Part shown: positions 17,184-25,690 of the stretch, piece by piece
Layout: the number at the start of each line of letters is the position of its first letter
Numbering within the stretch: the first letter of the stretch is position 1
NCBI RefSeq assembly: GCF_041052385.1
Contig: NZ_CP163439.1
Location: 8,731,001-8,795,000, forward strand
DNA length: 64,000 nucleotides
From: Streptomyces sp. R28
GTDB lineage: Bacteria > Actinomycetota > Actinomycetes > Streptomycetales > Streptomycetaceae
Direction: 5' to 3'
Notes under the pieces: model-generated
Databases searched by the model: none
What the model was told of the DNA's origin: nothing
The model's input: the letters and a program-made list of their open reading frames with translations, nothing else
Program-made: the position numbers and the translations under genes

Positions 17184-17520
17184 GACGCCTCGGTTCGGAA
17201 GACCATCCGGCAGCGGCACGGTGAGCCGGAGTTCCGGCACCCTGGGCGCGCTCCCGGCAGGGGCGTATTTTCGGCGGAGGCAGAGCAGCGGCCGGTCCGA
17301 CAGCCTGCGCAGCAGGACAGAGGACCCACCCAGTTCCCTCCAGGGAAGCGCCGGGTGACGGACGAAGAGTCCGCACCCCGCAGCCATCTGTGTTCAGCAA
17401 CAGCATGCCGCCGGGGTCTGGGACGTCTACACAGCAGAGTAGTCCTCGCGTCGTGTGACGGACGGTCCGAAGCAGCCCAATCCCAGGATATGGACAGTGG
17501 GTTGTGCGGCTGTCGGCTCG

Positions 17521-18759
17521 CTACAGGAGCACGAGGTGGTCGGCGGCGCCCCCTCGCCATTCGATCAGGAAGAGGGTCGCGTCGTCAGTGGTGCGGCCGC
17601 CCCGTTGCTGCTTCAGGGCGTGGGAGAGTGAGCGCACCACCGCTCGTACTCCCTTTGCCGTGTGTTCGATGCGGTTGACCCAGTGGATGAGTTGTTCCTC
17701 GCCGAATTGTTCTTCGCCGGCTTCGTGCTCCTCGATCAGGCCGTCGGTGAAGCACAGCACTCGGTCGCCGCGTTGGAGCATCTGCCCGCTGATCCGGGGC
17801 TCTTCACCGCCGAAGCCGACGGGCAGGGTGGTCGGGCCTGCCAGTTGCCGGACGACCCGGTGGTCACGGATCAGCAGCGGTGCGGGATGGCCCGCGTTGA
17901 CCCACTGCAGGTGGCCCGTCGCGATGTTCAGACGCATCATCTGGGCGGTGACGAAGTGGTCGGGCCCGAACTGCTCGGCGATGGCCCGGTCCATGAACGC
18001 GTAGATCTCGGACAGGCCGATGTCGGCACGTCTGGCGTGCCGGTAGGACCCGACGGCGACGGTCGCCATCGTGGCGGCGTCCAGGCCGTGGCCCATCGCG
18101 TCGACCATGGCCACGTGCAGGATGTCCTCGTTGAGGGCGTAGTCGAAGCTGTCGCCCGCGACGTCGTAGGCGGGCTCCAGGATCCCGGCCACCGCGACCT
18201 GCGGGACGGCCATCGCCAGCGGCGGCAGCAGGGACCACTGGATCTCCGCGGCCACGCTCATCGGTTCACGGCGCCGGGCGCGGAAGAACTGATCGGTGTA
18301 GCTGTGCTTGGTGACCAGCATGTCGGCGACCAGACCGGCGAGCCTGCGCAGCAGCCGCCGGTCGTCGTCATCGACGGTGTCCAGGGTGAGGGCCATCACG
18401 CCCACCTGGTCGCTGCCGTCCAGCAACGGCAGGTACATCCGGACGCCGTCGGCCCTCGGCACCTCGACCGTGGTCGCGTGCAGAAAGGCCGTGCCGGCGG
18501 GAGAGTCATCGATCGGCTCGGGCTCGCCGACCATCAGCCGCCGACCCGGCAGTGGCACCAACACCAGCTGGCCATAGTCCTGCAGCAGGATCGAGACGTC
18601 ACGGCCACCGACCCGGGCCACCTCTTCCGCGATCAGCGGGGCGATCAGCTGCGGCGGCATCTCGTGTGCCCGGTCCAGCAGCACCCCAAGCAGTCGCTCA
18701 CCGAACCCTTCCGACCGGTCGAGCATGCCCTCGTCGGGTCGGCGCTCACCTTCCGCCAC
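17521..18759 (-). CDS. SpoIIE family PP2C phosphatase with GAF-like sensor
   Basis: This 412-residue protein has an N-terminal GAF-like region (residues 20-155) and a C-terminal PP2C/SpoIIE domain (about 190-405). Metal-binding aspartates are visible in AGDSFDYAL, VAMVDAMGHGLDAA, LCFTDGLIEE and DDATLFLIEW. It would dephosphorylate STAS anti-anti-sigma proteins, and two STAS genes flank it on the same strand. This fits a partner-switching module that controls a SigB-like sigma factor. Confidence 0.92.
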   Translation of the reverse strand: MAEGERRPDEGMLDRSEGFGERLLGVLLDRAHEMPPQLIAPLIAEEVARVGGRDVSILLQDYGQLVLVPLPGRRLMVGEPEPIDDSPAGTAFLHATTVEVPRADGVRMYLPLLDGSDQVGVMALTLDTVDDDDRRLLRRLAGLVADMLVTKHSYTDQFFRARRREPMSVAAEIQWSLLPPLAMAVPQVAVAGILEPAYDVAGDSFDYALNEDILHVAMVDAMGHGLDAATMATVAVGSYRHARRADIGLSEIYAFMDRAIAEQFGPDHFVTAQMMRLNIATGHLQWVNAGHPAPLLIRDHRVVRQLAGPTTLPVGFGGEEPRISGQMLQRGDRVLCFTDGLIEEHEAGEEQFGEEQLIHWVNRIEHTAKGVRAVVRSLSHALKQQRGGRTTDDATLFLIEWRGGAADHLVLL

Positions 18760-18993
18760 AACCGCACCCCATCGGCGTCGTCGAAGCTTCCGCCGCCGTG
18801 CCCATGTTCACCTCGTGCCGCGAGTCCAGCGCCCGCACCGACACACGGGCTCCTGACACGACCGCGATCAACCCGTACAGAGTGACGCGGCCGGTCACTC
18901 CGAACAGCCCATTACGCCAGAGAACGGCATGTCACACATGATCAGAGAAGATGGCTCTCCGTACCGCTGTGCACGACACCTCTCCCGGAGCCG

Positions 18994-19305
18994 TCACAGG
19001 AGCAGAAGACCGGGGCCGGTGTCCGCGAGGAGCCGTGCGGTCTGCGGGGACGGGTGGTGCAGCCGCAGGGACGCGTGGGTCCCGGCGGCGTGCCGCGACG
19101 CATCGAGGAAGACGCGCAGACCGCTGCTGTCGCAGCGGCCGACGGCGGTCAGATCCACGTCGATGGTGGTGATGCCGTCGCTCAGGCACCGCTCCAGAGC
19201 GGCGCGCACCTGGGGCGCGGTGGCCGGGTCGATCTCACCGGCCAGGGTGATCAGTGCCCGCCTGCCCCGGTCGTGCCGGTAGATGTTCAGCTGCTGAAGA
19301 GTCAT
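18994..19305 (-). CDS. STAS domain anti-anti-sigma factor
   Basis: This 103-residue stand-alone STAS protein (LITLAGEIDPATAPQVRAAL, TTIDVDLTAVGRCDSSGLRV; phosphorylatable Ser in CDSSGL) is a paralog of the gene at 16758. The start codon and the 10 bp before it match that gene. It lies downstream of a DUF5994/small membrane pair and upstream of the SpoIIE phosphatase, all leftward. Confidence 0.9.
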   Translation of the reverse strand: MTLQQLNIYRHDRGRRALITLAGEIDPATAPQVRAALERCLSDGITTIDVDLTAVGRCDSSGLRVFLDASRHAAGTHASLRLHHPSPQTARLLADTGPGLLLL

Positions 19306-19452
19306 GACGCCTCGGTTCAGATGCCTGGGTTCATGGGGCCCGGCCGCTCCTCGCGCGGTCCCCTGGCCCGGGTGCACGCGCTCGGGCACACGCGTCGGTA
19401 CGGGCCGAGCCGACGGTTCGTACGCGCGGCCGGTGAGGGGGAAACTGGCTGG

Positions 19453-19734
19453 TCACTTGTGGTGAGTGGTACGGCTGCGGCTGCGGCTGCGGCGCGGCGG
19501 GAAGCGGCCGCGGCCCCCGTCGCGGTGGTCCCGCCGTTCGTCGGTGGTCGGCGACTCGGACCGGTCCGGTTCCACCGGGGGTTGCGGTGTGCCGCGGCCG
19601 CGGCGGCCGGGCAGGGGGGCGCTGTACTGGTGCACGGCGATTCTGTCGGCGTGCTGGATGTTGAGCCGTTGGATCACGTATGCCGCTGCTGCGATGAGGA
19701 CCACGAAGGCGGCGACTGTCAGGAAGATGTTCAT
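19453..19734 (-). CDS. Small membrane protein paired with DUF5994
   Basis: This 93-residue product has one N-terminal membrane helix (NIFLTVAAFVVLIAAAAYVI), then QRLNIQHADRIAVHQYSAPL and a basic low-complexity tail. The 25442-25666 protein is a clear paralog: both share a helix followed by the RLN.QH..RI pattern, and both sit downstream of a DUF5994 gene. ATG 19734 has GAGGTGG upstream and starts 10 bp after the DUF5994 stop. Confidence 0.7.
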   Translation of the reverse strand: MNIFLTVAAFVVLIAAAAYVIQRLNIQHADRIAVHQYSAPLPGRRGRGTPQPPVEPDRSESPTTDERRDHRDGGRGRFPPRRSRSRSRTTHHK

Positions 19735-19744
19735 GGCGGCCACC

Positions 19745-20341
19745 TCACATACCGATGGTCAGTCGGCTGGCCCGGCCGGGCGGACCGGTCTGTTCCGGAA
19801 TGGCCGCGGACATGGCGGAGGCGCCGCCTTCGTACTCCCATGCCTCGTCCGGGTCCGGTGGCTCGTCGGTCGCGGAGACGCCGTGCCGGGCCTCGTCCGC
19901 GGCGATGAGCGCGCTCGCGGTCAGTGGAGGGCCGTCGTAGTCGGACGCGGCCGCCATCAGTCGGGCCGCCGACTCCGCGCCGGTCTCGGGCGGGATGATC
20001 AGCAGGTCCCAGCGGCCGGTGCCGTAGGAGAGCAGCAGCAGCTTGTGCGGGTCGATCTCCGGGGTGAACCAGCCGACCTTGACGATGTGGCCGTGCACGG
20101 GAACCTTGCGGGGGATGACCGGCCAGTGCTTCGGGTTGACGGCGATGCGGGTGATGCGGCCCCACAAGGGGTCCAACACGTCGGTCAGTGCTGGCAGTTC
20201 GCTCAGCAGATCCCGGGAGCGGGGCCACCAGGCACCGTCCAGGAGTCCGCGGGAGGTGCCGTCGGTCTTCCATGCGAGACGCGCGGCCGGGGCTGCGACG
20301 GGCTCGTGGTGCGGCGGGGATGGGTGCAAGGTCGCCGACAT
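19745..20341 (-). CDS. DUF5994 family protein (copy 1)
   Basis: This 198-residue protein has the DUF5994 pattern: LLDGAWWPRSRDLLSELPAL, WGRITRIAVNPKHWPVIPRK, VKVGWFTPEIDPHKLLLLSY and WDLLIIPPETGAESAARLMA. Function is unknown. It is the first of five copies in 7.4 kb. ATG 20341 (MSATLHPS) matches the starts of copies 3 and 4. A longer frame to 20449 exists but runs through the conserved upstream element. The small membrane gene follows at once. Confidence 0.85.
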   Translation of the reverse strand: MSATLHPSPPHHEPVAAPAARLAWKTDGTSRGLLDGAWWPRSRDLLSELPALTDVLDPLWGRITRIAVNPKHWPVIPRKVPVHGHIVKVGWFTPEIDPHKLLLLSYGTGRWDLLIIPPETGAESAARLMAAASDYDGPPLTASALIAADEARHGVSATDEPPDPDEAWEYEGGASAMSAAIPEQTGPPGRASRLTIGM

Positions 20342-20417
20342 GATGCGGACCCGTCTCCGGGCCGCCTCTTCGGCGGCCCGGGTTTCATCTTTCGCCAAGA
20401 ACGACCCGGCGTGGAAG

Positions 20418-20456
20418 CCGGTGTGCGAAATGCTCTCGGTAATGTCCACACTACTC
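20418..20456 (-). promoter_or_regulatory. Conserved upstream element of DUF5994 copy 1
   Basis: Read on the minus strand the element contains GGAGTAGTGTGGACATTACC followed by GAGAGCATTTCGCACACCGG. The same block, GGAGTAG..GTGAA..CGGGAGYACTTCGCACACCGG, precedes copies 3 and 4 at nearly the same distance (75-80 bp before each ATG). It is probably a shared promoter or operator. Confidence 0.55.
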
Positions 20457-20489
20457 CGCGCTCCGCCGCAGCGCGGAGTATGCGGCCGC

Positions 20490-20837
20490 CTAGAGCTGGA
20501 GCAGCCGCTGGGTGATCTCCCGGTACTGCCTCAGCGCTTGCCGCAGTGCGTCGGACTGCGTCCCGGGATCCCGGTCCTGCCAGCTGGCGCGCAGGACACG
20601 CCGTCGTTCCGCGAGGGCGTTCACGAGCTGGGCGGTGGCTTCGTCATAGGCGCTCTCGGCCTCTTCCAGCGCCTCGAGCGGGGTGTCGGCGAAGGTGTTG
20701 AGGGCGTGCCGGAGGCGCTGGGCGATCTTGTCCTGTTCGTCCGACGGGAGCAGCGGCTCCGGGCCCGGGGTGCGGCGCCCGGCCGAACCCGGAGTTCGGC
20801 CCGCGGGCTGCTGGGCGCGTGTCTGGTCGTACATCAT
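20490..20837 (-). CDS. Helical protein of unknown function
   Basis: This 115-residue protein has a proline-rich start and then a long helical or coiled-coil stretch (DEQDKIAQRLRHALNTFADT, EALEEAESAYDEATAQLVNA). No family recognised. Its ATG overlaps the stop of the CsbD gene by 4 bp, so it is translated together with that stress protein. Confidence 0.65.
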   Translation of the reverse strand: MMYDQTRAQQPAGRTPGSAGRRTPGPEPLLPSDEQDKIAQRLRHALNTFADTPLEALEEAESAYDEATAQLVNALAERRRVLRASWQDRDPGTQSDALRQALRQYREITQRLLQL

Positions 20838-21025
20838 CGGGTGCCGCTTCCGTTCCGCCTGAAGGCCACCTTGGTCTTCTCGACGGCCTGTTTCAGGCTT
20901 CCGGAGACCCGGTCGGCCCTGCCCCGGCGTTGCAGTCGCCTGTTGCGGGTGACCCGGCCGAGCTCTTCCGTGATCCTGCCCTTCATCGTCTGCGCCTGGT
21001 TCCTGATGGTCCGTGAAACGGTCAT
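20834..21025 (-). CDS. CsbD-like stress response protein
   Basis: The 63-residue basic protein (TIRNQAQTMKGRITEELGRV, RADRVSGSLKQAVEKTKVAF) matches the CsbD family, small proteins induced by general stress through SigB-type factors. ATG 21025 is preceded by GCGAGG. It is divergent from the desaturase gene and coupled to the helical protein downstream. Confidence 0.8.
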   Translation of the reverse strand: MTVSRTIRNQAQTMKGRITEELGRVTRNRRLQRRGRADRVSGSLKQAVEKTKVAFRRNGSGTR

Positions 21026-21339
21026 GGCCGGCCTCGCTGTTGTCCGGTAGATGGGTTCCCGCGGGGGCTGGGCGAGGCGGAAGGCGGAATGCTTCGCCGT
21101 GTGTTCCGGGGTGGCATGGCCCTGCACCGTGCTGCCAGTCAACGTCCGGCAGTGGTCCGTGTCAACGCGGTGGCCACGCGATCCGGCCCGCCTCGTCCCG
21201 GAGCGTGCGGGAGTACGGTGGAGGAAGCGAGGGCTCTTCGAATGCCGGTGTCCGAACCGGTCCCGTCCTCGCGACTCCCATCCCATGGGCAGCCCGTGAC
21301 CCCGGCCGCGCCATCCGCATCCAGGCCGAGGAGCCACGT
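21026..21339. other. Divergent promoter region between CsbD and desaturase genes
   Basis: About 310 bp without a convincing gene. CGGGAGTAC at 21208-21216 matches the core of the DUF5994 upstream elements on the plus strand and may be a promoter for the desaturase operon. Confidence 0.4.
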
Positions 21340-22341
21340 ATGCCACGCAGTCCGACCACGTCCAGGACGCTCACACCGTCGGGCCCCGTCCCGCCGCCCC
21401 AGGGCTACGACGGGACGTCTCCCTTCCCACCGGACGACCCGGCGCCCGCGCGTAGCGGCAGTGACCGGCTGTATGTCACGGTGACGGCGGTGATCGTCGT
21501 TCTGCCGTTCGTGGCGCTCGGCCTGGCCGGCTGGTTGCTGTGGGGGAGCCTCATCCATCCCGCCGACATCGTGCTCGCCCTCGTCCTCTACACGATCACA
21601 GGTCTCGGCGTCACCGTCGGCTTCCACCGCGGCCTCACCCACGGCGGCTACCGGGCCGTCCGTCCCGTGCGGATCGCGCTCGCGGTGGCCGGTTCGATGA
21701 GTTTCCAGGGCGACGTCATCGGCTGGGTCGCCACCCACCGCCGCCATCACGCCTTCACCGACCGGCCCGGTGATCCGCACTCCCCGTACCGCTACGGCAC
21801 GCACCTGCGCGCCCAGTTGCGCGGACTGCTGCACGCGCACGTCGGCTGGCTGTTCCGCAACGACCGCACACCCGCCGACCGGTACGCACCCGACCTGCTG
21901 GCCGACCGCGACATCCGTGCCGTCGCCCGCGCCTTCCCGGCGCTGTGCGTCCTCACGCTCGCCCTGCCGTTCGCGGTGGGCTGGGCCATCGGCGGTACGT
22001 GGCTGTACGGCGTAACCGCCCTGCTGTGGGCGGGACTTGTGCGCATCGCGCTGCTCCACCACGTCACCTGGAGCGTGAACTCCCTCTGTCACATGATCGG
22101 TGAGCGCCCGTTCCGCACCCGGCGCCACGACCGGGCCACCAACCTGTGGCCGCTGGCCCTGCTGTCGTTCGGCGAGAGCTGGCACAACCTCCACCACGCC
22201 GACCCCACCAGCGCCCGCCACGGCGTCGACCGCGGCCAGCTCGACCCCTCCGCCGCCGTCATCCGCCTCCTCGAACGCCTCGGCTGGGTGCACGACGTGC
22301 GCTGGCCCACTCCGGACCGCGTGGCCGCCCGCCGCGCCTGA
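21340..22341 (+). CDS. Membrane acyl-CoA (delta-9-type) fatty acid desaturase
   Basis: This 333-residue integral membrane di-iron desaturase has the three histidine boxes HRGLTH, HRRHH and HNLHH, between hydrophobic segments (VTAVIVVLPFVALGLAGWLL and others). It introduces a double bond into membrane acyl chains, a typical adaptation to cold or osmotic stress. ATG 21340 follows GAGGAG. A longer in-frame start at 21013 would add an unlikely leader. A DUF5994 gene follows after 48 bp. Confidence 0.92.
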   Translation: MPRSPTTSRTLTPSGPVPPPQGYDGTSPFPPDDPAPARSGSDRLYVTVTAVIVVLPFVALGLAGWLLWGSLIHPADIVLALVLYTITGLGVTVGFHRGLTHGGYRAVRPVRIALAVAGSMSFQGDVIGWVATHRRHHAFTDRPGDPHSPYRYGTHLRAQLRGLLHAHVGWLFRNDRTPADRYAPDLLADRDIRAVARAFPALCVLTLALPFAVGWAIGGTWLYGVTALLWAGLVRIALLHHVTWSVNSLCHMIGERPFRTRRHDRATNLWPLALLSFGESWHNLHHADPTSARHGVDRGQLDPSAAVIRLLERLGWVHDVRWPTPDRVAARRA

Positions 22342-22389
22342 CACCGGTCACTCACCTCCTCCGCCGTACGGCAGTTGACAGGAGCTTTC

Positions 22390-22788
22390 ATGACCACCGC
22401 GCTGCAACCCCCGCCTCCCTCCCATCCCCTTCTCCGCCTGCGCCTGGCTCCCCACGGGAGCATGCCCCAGCCCATCGACGGAGCGTGGTGGCCCCGTTCG
22501 TACGATCTGCTCGCCGAACTCCCCCGGCTGCTCGCCGGGTTGCCGCGCGCGTGGGGCCACATCACCAGCGTCACCGTCGACGGGGCGGCGTGGCCCGCGG
22601 TGCCCGGCCGGATGCTCGTCTTCAACCAGGTCGTACGACTGCGCAGGACCGTGGCGGCATCCGCCCCGCACACCATCGTCCTGCTCGCCCCCGGCCGGGG
22701 GCGCTGGGACCTGGTGGTCGTCCCTCCGGATACGACCGAGGAGGCCGCGAAACCGCTCATGGCCGCCGCGGCAAGTGGTCACGTCTGA
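22390..22788 (+). CDS. DUF5994 family protein (copy 2)
   Basis: This short copy (132 residues) retains IDGAWWPRSYDLLAELPRLL, WGHITSVTVDGAAWPAVPGR and WDLVVVPPDTTEEAAKPLMA. The start at 22390 follows AGGAG. It is probably cotranscribed with the desaturase, which gives a hint that DUF5994 belongs to the same stress response. It converges on copy 3, with 31 bp between the stops. Confidence 0.82.
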   Translation: MTTALQPPPPSHPLLRLRLAPHGSMPQPIDGAWWPRSYDLLAELPRLLAGLPRAWGHITSVTVDGAAWPAVPGRMLVFNQVVRLRRTVAASAPHTIVLLAPGRGRWDLVVVPPDTTEEAAKPLMAAAASGHV

Positions 22789-22819
22789 TCCGGCCCACCG
22801 CGGACTGCCCCGCGAATGA

Positions 22820-23380
22820 TCAGGCCACCGACGGCCAGAGCGGCGACGACGACCGGTACATCCCCACCACCAGTCGGCCGGGCCGGCCGGTGGTGGCCTC
22901 GTACGACGAGGAAGTGTCGCCGGCCTGTTCCGTCGTCAGGAGGGCGGTCGCGGTCGTCGGCGGGCCGGTGTTCGCGCTCGCGGCGGCCATCAGCCGGGCG
23001 GCCGAGGGGGCGCCGGTCTCCGGGGGTATCACCAGGAGGTCCCAGCGGCCCGCTGTATAGGACAGCAGCAGGATTCTTTGGGGATCCTGCTCCGACGTGA
23101 ACCAACCGACCTTCACCACATGGCCGTTGACGAAGATCTTGCGCGGGAGGATCGGCCAGTGGCGGGGGTTGACAGCGACATGGGTGATCCGTCCCGACAG
23201 CGGATCCAGCACGTCCGCCAACGCGGAGAGTTCGCGTGTCAGGTCACGTGAACGGGGCCACCAGGCGCCGTCCAGTTCGGCGCGCCCTGGTGAAGAACTC
23301 ACGGGTTTCAGCGCGAGGCGCGCGGTCGGGGCCCTGAAGGGAACGGCCCGTAGCGGGGGATGGTCGGTGGTCGCGGACAT
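22820..23380 (-). CDS. DUF5994 family protein (copy 3)
   Basis: This 186-residue copy resembles copies 1 and 4 most (LDGAWWPRSRDLTRELSALA, GRITHVAVNPRHWPILPRK, WDLLVIPPETGAPSAARLMA). The end carries a tail VGMYRSSSPLWPSVA. ATG 23380 (MSATTDHP). It has the shared upstream element at 23462-23500 but, unlike copies 1 and 4, no small membrane gene after it. Confidence 0.84.
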   Translation of the reverse strand: MSATTDHPPLRAVPFRAPTARLALKPVSSSPGRAELDGAWWPRSRDLTRELSALADVLDPLSGRITHVAVNPRHWPILPRKIFVNGHVVKVGWFTSEQDPQRILLLSYTAGRWDLLVIPPETGAPSAARLMAAASANTGPPTTATALLTTEQAGDTSSSYEATTGRPGRLVVGMYRSSSPLWPSVA

Positions 23381-23461
23381 CGCGCGAACCCGTCTCCGGA
23401 CCTCTGCGCGTGGACAGTTGGCCGGTGTCGTTGCTCACCGGGAACGAAACCGGCATCGGAG

Positions 23462-23500
23462 CCGGTGTGCGAAGTGCTCCCGATGAATTCACGCTACTCC
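23462..23500 (-). promoter_or_regulatory. Conserved upstream element of DUF5994 copy 3
   Basis: On the minus strand GGAGTAGCGTGAATTCATCG is followed by GGAGCACTTCGCACACCGGC. It is nearly identical to the element before copy 4 and close to that before copy 1. The leader after it also shares CCCGGTGAGCAAC with the copy 4 leader. Confidence 0.55.
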
Positions 23501-23536
23501 TTGAAGAAGCCGAACGGACCGCTCCTGGACGTCGGC

Positions 23537-23713
23537 TCACTTCCGTCGGCGGTCGTCCTCCCAGGAGCGGCTGGTCTCACCGCCGCTGGTTGCCGTGCTC
23601 GCGGGTGTGGAAGAGGTCGCAGAGTTCCCCGTCAGCAAGAACGCGCCGAAGTCGGCGAAGTGTCCGGCGAAGCCCGGCGCCATCCCATTGAACAGGCCAA
23701 CCGCTGCTGCCAT
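23537..23713 (-). CDS. Small DUF2273-like membrane protein downstream of Asp23
   Basis: This 58-residue frame, too short for routine gene calling, reads MAAAVGLFNGMAPGFAGHFA then DFGAFLLTGN and a Ser/Thr tail ending WEDDRRRK. The hydrophobic part recalls the small DUF2273 partners that often follow Asp23 genes, although the second helix is missing. It begins 43 bp after the Asp23 stop on the same strand. AAGGAG lies about 13 bp upstream of the ATG, so the start is uncertain. Confidence 0.45.
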   Translation of the reverse strand: MAAAVGLFNGMAPGFAGHFADFGAFLLTGNSATSSTPASTATSGGETSRSWEDDRRRK

Positions 23714-23755
23714 CCCCAGCGCGCGCTCCTTGCTCGCCTTGGCTCCGCCAAGCGA

Positions 23756-24244
23756 CTACTCGAGCCGCCGCTCTGGTTGTTCCTCGTCCTCGTCGAGCAC
23801 ATGCACATCGCCGACCGCGATGTTGACCTCGACAACTTCCAGACCGGTCATCCGCTCGATGGCAGCGATCACGTTCTCTCTGACGTCGCCCGCGACCTCG
23901 ATGATGGAGACGCCGTACTCGACGACGATCTCCAGGTCGACCGCGGTCTGTACCTCGCCGACCTCGACCTTCACCCCGCTGGTGACGGACTTCCCGCCGG
24001 CACCGGGTATACGTTCACGCATCGTCCCCATGCCACGGGCGAACCCACCGCCCATCGAATGGACGCCCGGCACATCGCGGGCCGCCATCCCGGCGATCTT
24101 CGCCACCACACCGTCGGCGATTGTCGTATGGCCGCGCGACCCCGGATCGCTTCCGTGCGGCACCCTCGCACTCTTCCCGCCGCGCTCGCCCAATGACCCC
24201 GCGCGAGGAGTCTCGGGCTGGTTCGGCAGTCCGGTATCCGTCAT
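23756..24244 (-). CDS. Asp23/Gls24 family envelope stress protein
   Basis: This 162-residue protein has an Asp23 core (GHTTIADGVVAKIAGMAARD, VDLEIVVEYGVSIIEVAGDV, VIAAIERMTGLEVVEVNIAV) and an acidic C-terminus. Family members are abundant cell-envelope stress proteins, usually membrane-associated through a small partner; the 58-residue ORF downstream may be that partner. ATG 24244 (MTDTGLPN) fits the usual N-terminus. Confidence 0.9.
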   Translation of the reverse strand: MTDTGLPNQPETPRAGSLGERGGKSARVPHGSDPGSRGHTTIADGVVAKIAGMAARDVPGVHSMGGGFARGMGTMRERIPGAGGKSVTSGVKVEVGEVQTAVDLEIVVEYGVSIIEVAGDVRENVIAAIERMTGLEVVEVNIAVGDVHVLDEDEEQPERRLE

Positions 24245-24311
24245 CTTCGGTCACCACTTTCCGACGCAACAGGCGGCCTGTCGTGCCCCTTCCTTTCACG
24301 CTAACGGCGAG

Positions 24312-24356
24312 TGCCCGACCTCGCTCGGGCAAATGGCATGCGAGCGATGTCGGGCA
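24312..24356. terminator. Strong hairpin upstream of the Asp23 gene
   Basis: TGCCCGACCTCGCTCG and CGAGCGATGTCGGGCA pair at 15 of 16 positions across a 13-bp loop. It lies between the Asp23 start and the end of the small gene at 24422, so it most likely terminates leftward transcription. A role as an operator is possible. Confidence 0.5.
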
Positions 24357-24421
24357 TTGCGCCAGGAGGCAGCAGTGGTACCCCACGCAGAAGGGCAGGT
24401 CGGGTGGCCGGTCGGACCGCC

Positions 24422-24589
24422 CTACCGGACGTGGGACCTGCGGCTACGCCCTCTCCCCGTTCTGAGGAGGGCAAGGTCGGCGATGGATACCATCACCCCG
24501 ATGATCAGCAGGTGGAGCGTGTCCCTGCCGAGCGCCCCAATGACGCCGAGCGCAACCGCCACGATGAGCAGCGGAACAAGCAGCACCAC
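24422..24589 (-). CDS. Possible small two-helix membrane protein
   Basis: From a GTG at 24589 the frame gives 55 residues with two hydrophobic stretches (VVLLVPLLIVAVALGVIGAL, LLIIGVMVSIADLALL) and a basic end RTGRGRSRRSHVR. It is flanked by two hairpins, which suits a small independent transcript, but there is no clear ribosome site and no recognised family. Confidence 0.3.
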   Translation of the reverse strand: MVLLVPLLIVAVALGVIGALGRDTLHLLIIGVMVSIADLALLRTGRGRSRRSHVR

Positions 24590-24609
24590 GTCATGTGCCG
24601 GTGACGCAA

Positions 24610-24637
24610 CGGCCCCGGCGTATACACACCGGGGCCG
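24610..24637. terminator. Perfect GC-rich hairpin
   Basis: CGGCCCCGG and CCGGGGCCG are exact complements around a 10-bp loop. It lies 92 bp beyond the stop of the leftward gene at 24729 and probably terminates it. Confidence 0.55.
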
Positions 24638-24728
24638 CCCTTCCGGGTCATTGCACGTGAGAGTGCGCCGACCCACTCACCAGGGTAGGCCGGGGACGCC
24701 ATTTCCGTCATATGGGAGGACATGGCCG

Positions 24729-24992
24729 TCATTTCTCCTCGGACTCCATGAGCTGGATCCCCTTGTGCAGCAGCGTGACCATCGCGGGTGTGTTTCCTCG
24801 CGCCCAGTCGACCTGGATCAGTCCCTCGGCCGCCAGGTATGTGCAGGCGGCGGCCAGGTCCTCCTCGGGCATGGCGACGTCCTCGCGCAGCTGCGCCCCG
24901 GTGAGGCCGAGGAGGCGATTGCCTTCCAAGGCCTCGTACAGGCTTTTCATGATCGCCTCGCGGTAGTGCCGCCGCTGGTGCAGTGTCGCCAT
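24729..24992 (-). CDS. Small winged-helix-like protein, unknown function
   Basis: This 87-residue protein reads HRRHYREAIMKSLYEALEGN-like at the start (HQRRHYREAIMKSLYEALEG), then LLGLTGAQLREDVAMPEEDL, AAACTYLAAEGLIQVDWARG and VTLLHKGIQLMESEE. Helix-helix-helix followed by a short beta wing suggests a winged-helix fold, but the family is not recognised. ATG 24992 has GAGAGGCAGGCGACC upstream. Confidence 0.65.
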   Translation of the reverse strand: MATLHQRRHYREAIMKSLYEALEGNRLLGLTGAQLREDVAMPEEDLAAACTYLAAEGLIQVDWARGNTPAMVTLLHKGIQLMESEEK

Positions 24993-25075
24993 GGTCGCCT
25001 GCCTCTCGTGCCGGCACCGACGAAAACCCGTAGGTCTGGGGCGGTATCCACCTTCCCCCGCCGAGGGACATCTCC

Positions 25076-25336
25076 TCAGATTTCGTCCGGCTGTGTGTGA
25101 TCGTCTGGGGAGGACTGGCTGGTCAACAGCCAGGAGCGCACCGGCTCCGCCATGCGCGTGGTGTCCACGGTGAGGTGGAGGCGTGTTCCGCCGTCGGCGC
25201 CTGCGGGGTAGCTGCGCGCTTCGGTGGCGGCGAAACAACGGCGGAGAATCTCCGCGACATGGCGAGCCGCCTCCGGGTCCGTGGCGACGATACGAACCTC
25301 CGCGTGCCCGGCCGACGGCAGTTCCGGTGCCTTCAT
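25076..25336 (-). CDS. Conserved-looking small protein of unknown function
   Basis: This 86-residue product has an alternating beta/helix pattern (AEVRIVATDPEAARHVAEIL, RCFAATEARSYPA, TRLHLTVDTTRM). The start MKAPELPSA at 25336 follows AAGGGG. The pattern recalls a small ferredoxin-like fold. No known family assigned. Confidence 0.55.
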   Translation of the reverse strand: MKAPELPSAGHAEVRIVATDPEAARHVAEILRRCFAATEARSYPAGADGGTRLHLTVDTTRMAEPVRSWLLTSQSSPDDHTQPDEI

Positions 25337-25441
25337 GGTGACCCCTTGCTCATTCAGGACGGCCTGCATCAGGGGCGGCGTGTCGGTGGGCGTGACGGCC
25401 GTCGCCCCATACCCACCCCCGGCTGGAAGCGGTCTGCGTCA

Positions 25442-25666
25442 TCAGCGGCTCCCGTCTCGACGCTCACGGCGGGTGGCGTCGGCAGGAGAACCCTTCGGCG
25501 CGGTCGTACGTGGGCTCTTACGGTTCCGCCGACTGATTCTCGGAAGGGCGTCGCTGTAGCGGAACGCCCCGATCCTCTCGTCATGTTGCGCGTTGAGCCG
25601 GTGGATCAGGAACATTCCCACGATGATGACGAAGATGATCGCGGCAACGGTGATGGCTATCTCCAC
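25442..25666 (-). CDS. Small membrane protein paired with DUF5994
   Basis: This 74-residue protein has one membrane helix (IAITVAAIIFVIIVGMFLIH), then RLNAQHDERIGAFRYSDALP and a basic tail. It is the paralog of the 19453 protein and has the same position, 24 bp after DUF5994 copy 4. The GTG at 25666 has GGAGG at 6-7 bp. Confidence 0.7.
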   Translation of the reverse strand: MEIAITVAAIIFVIIVGMFLIHRLNAQHDERIGAFRYSDALPRISRRNRKSPRTTAPKGSPADATRRERRDGSR

Positions 25667-25690
25667 ATCCTCACCTCCACAGGGCGGAAC

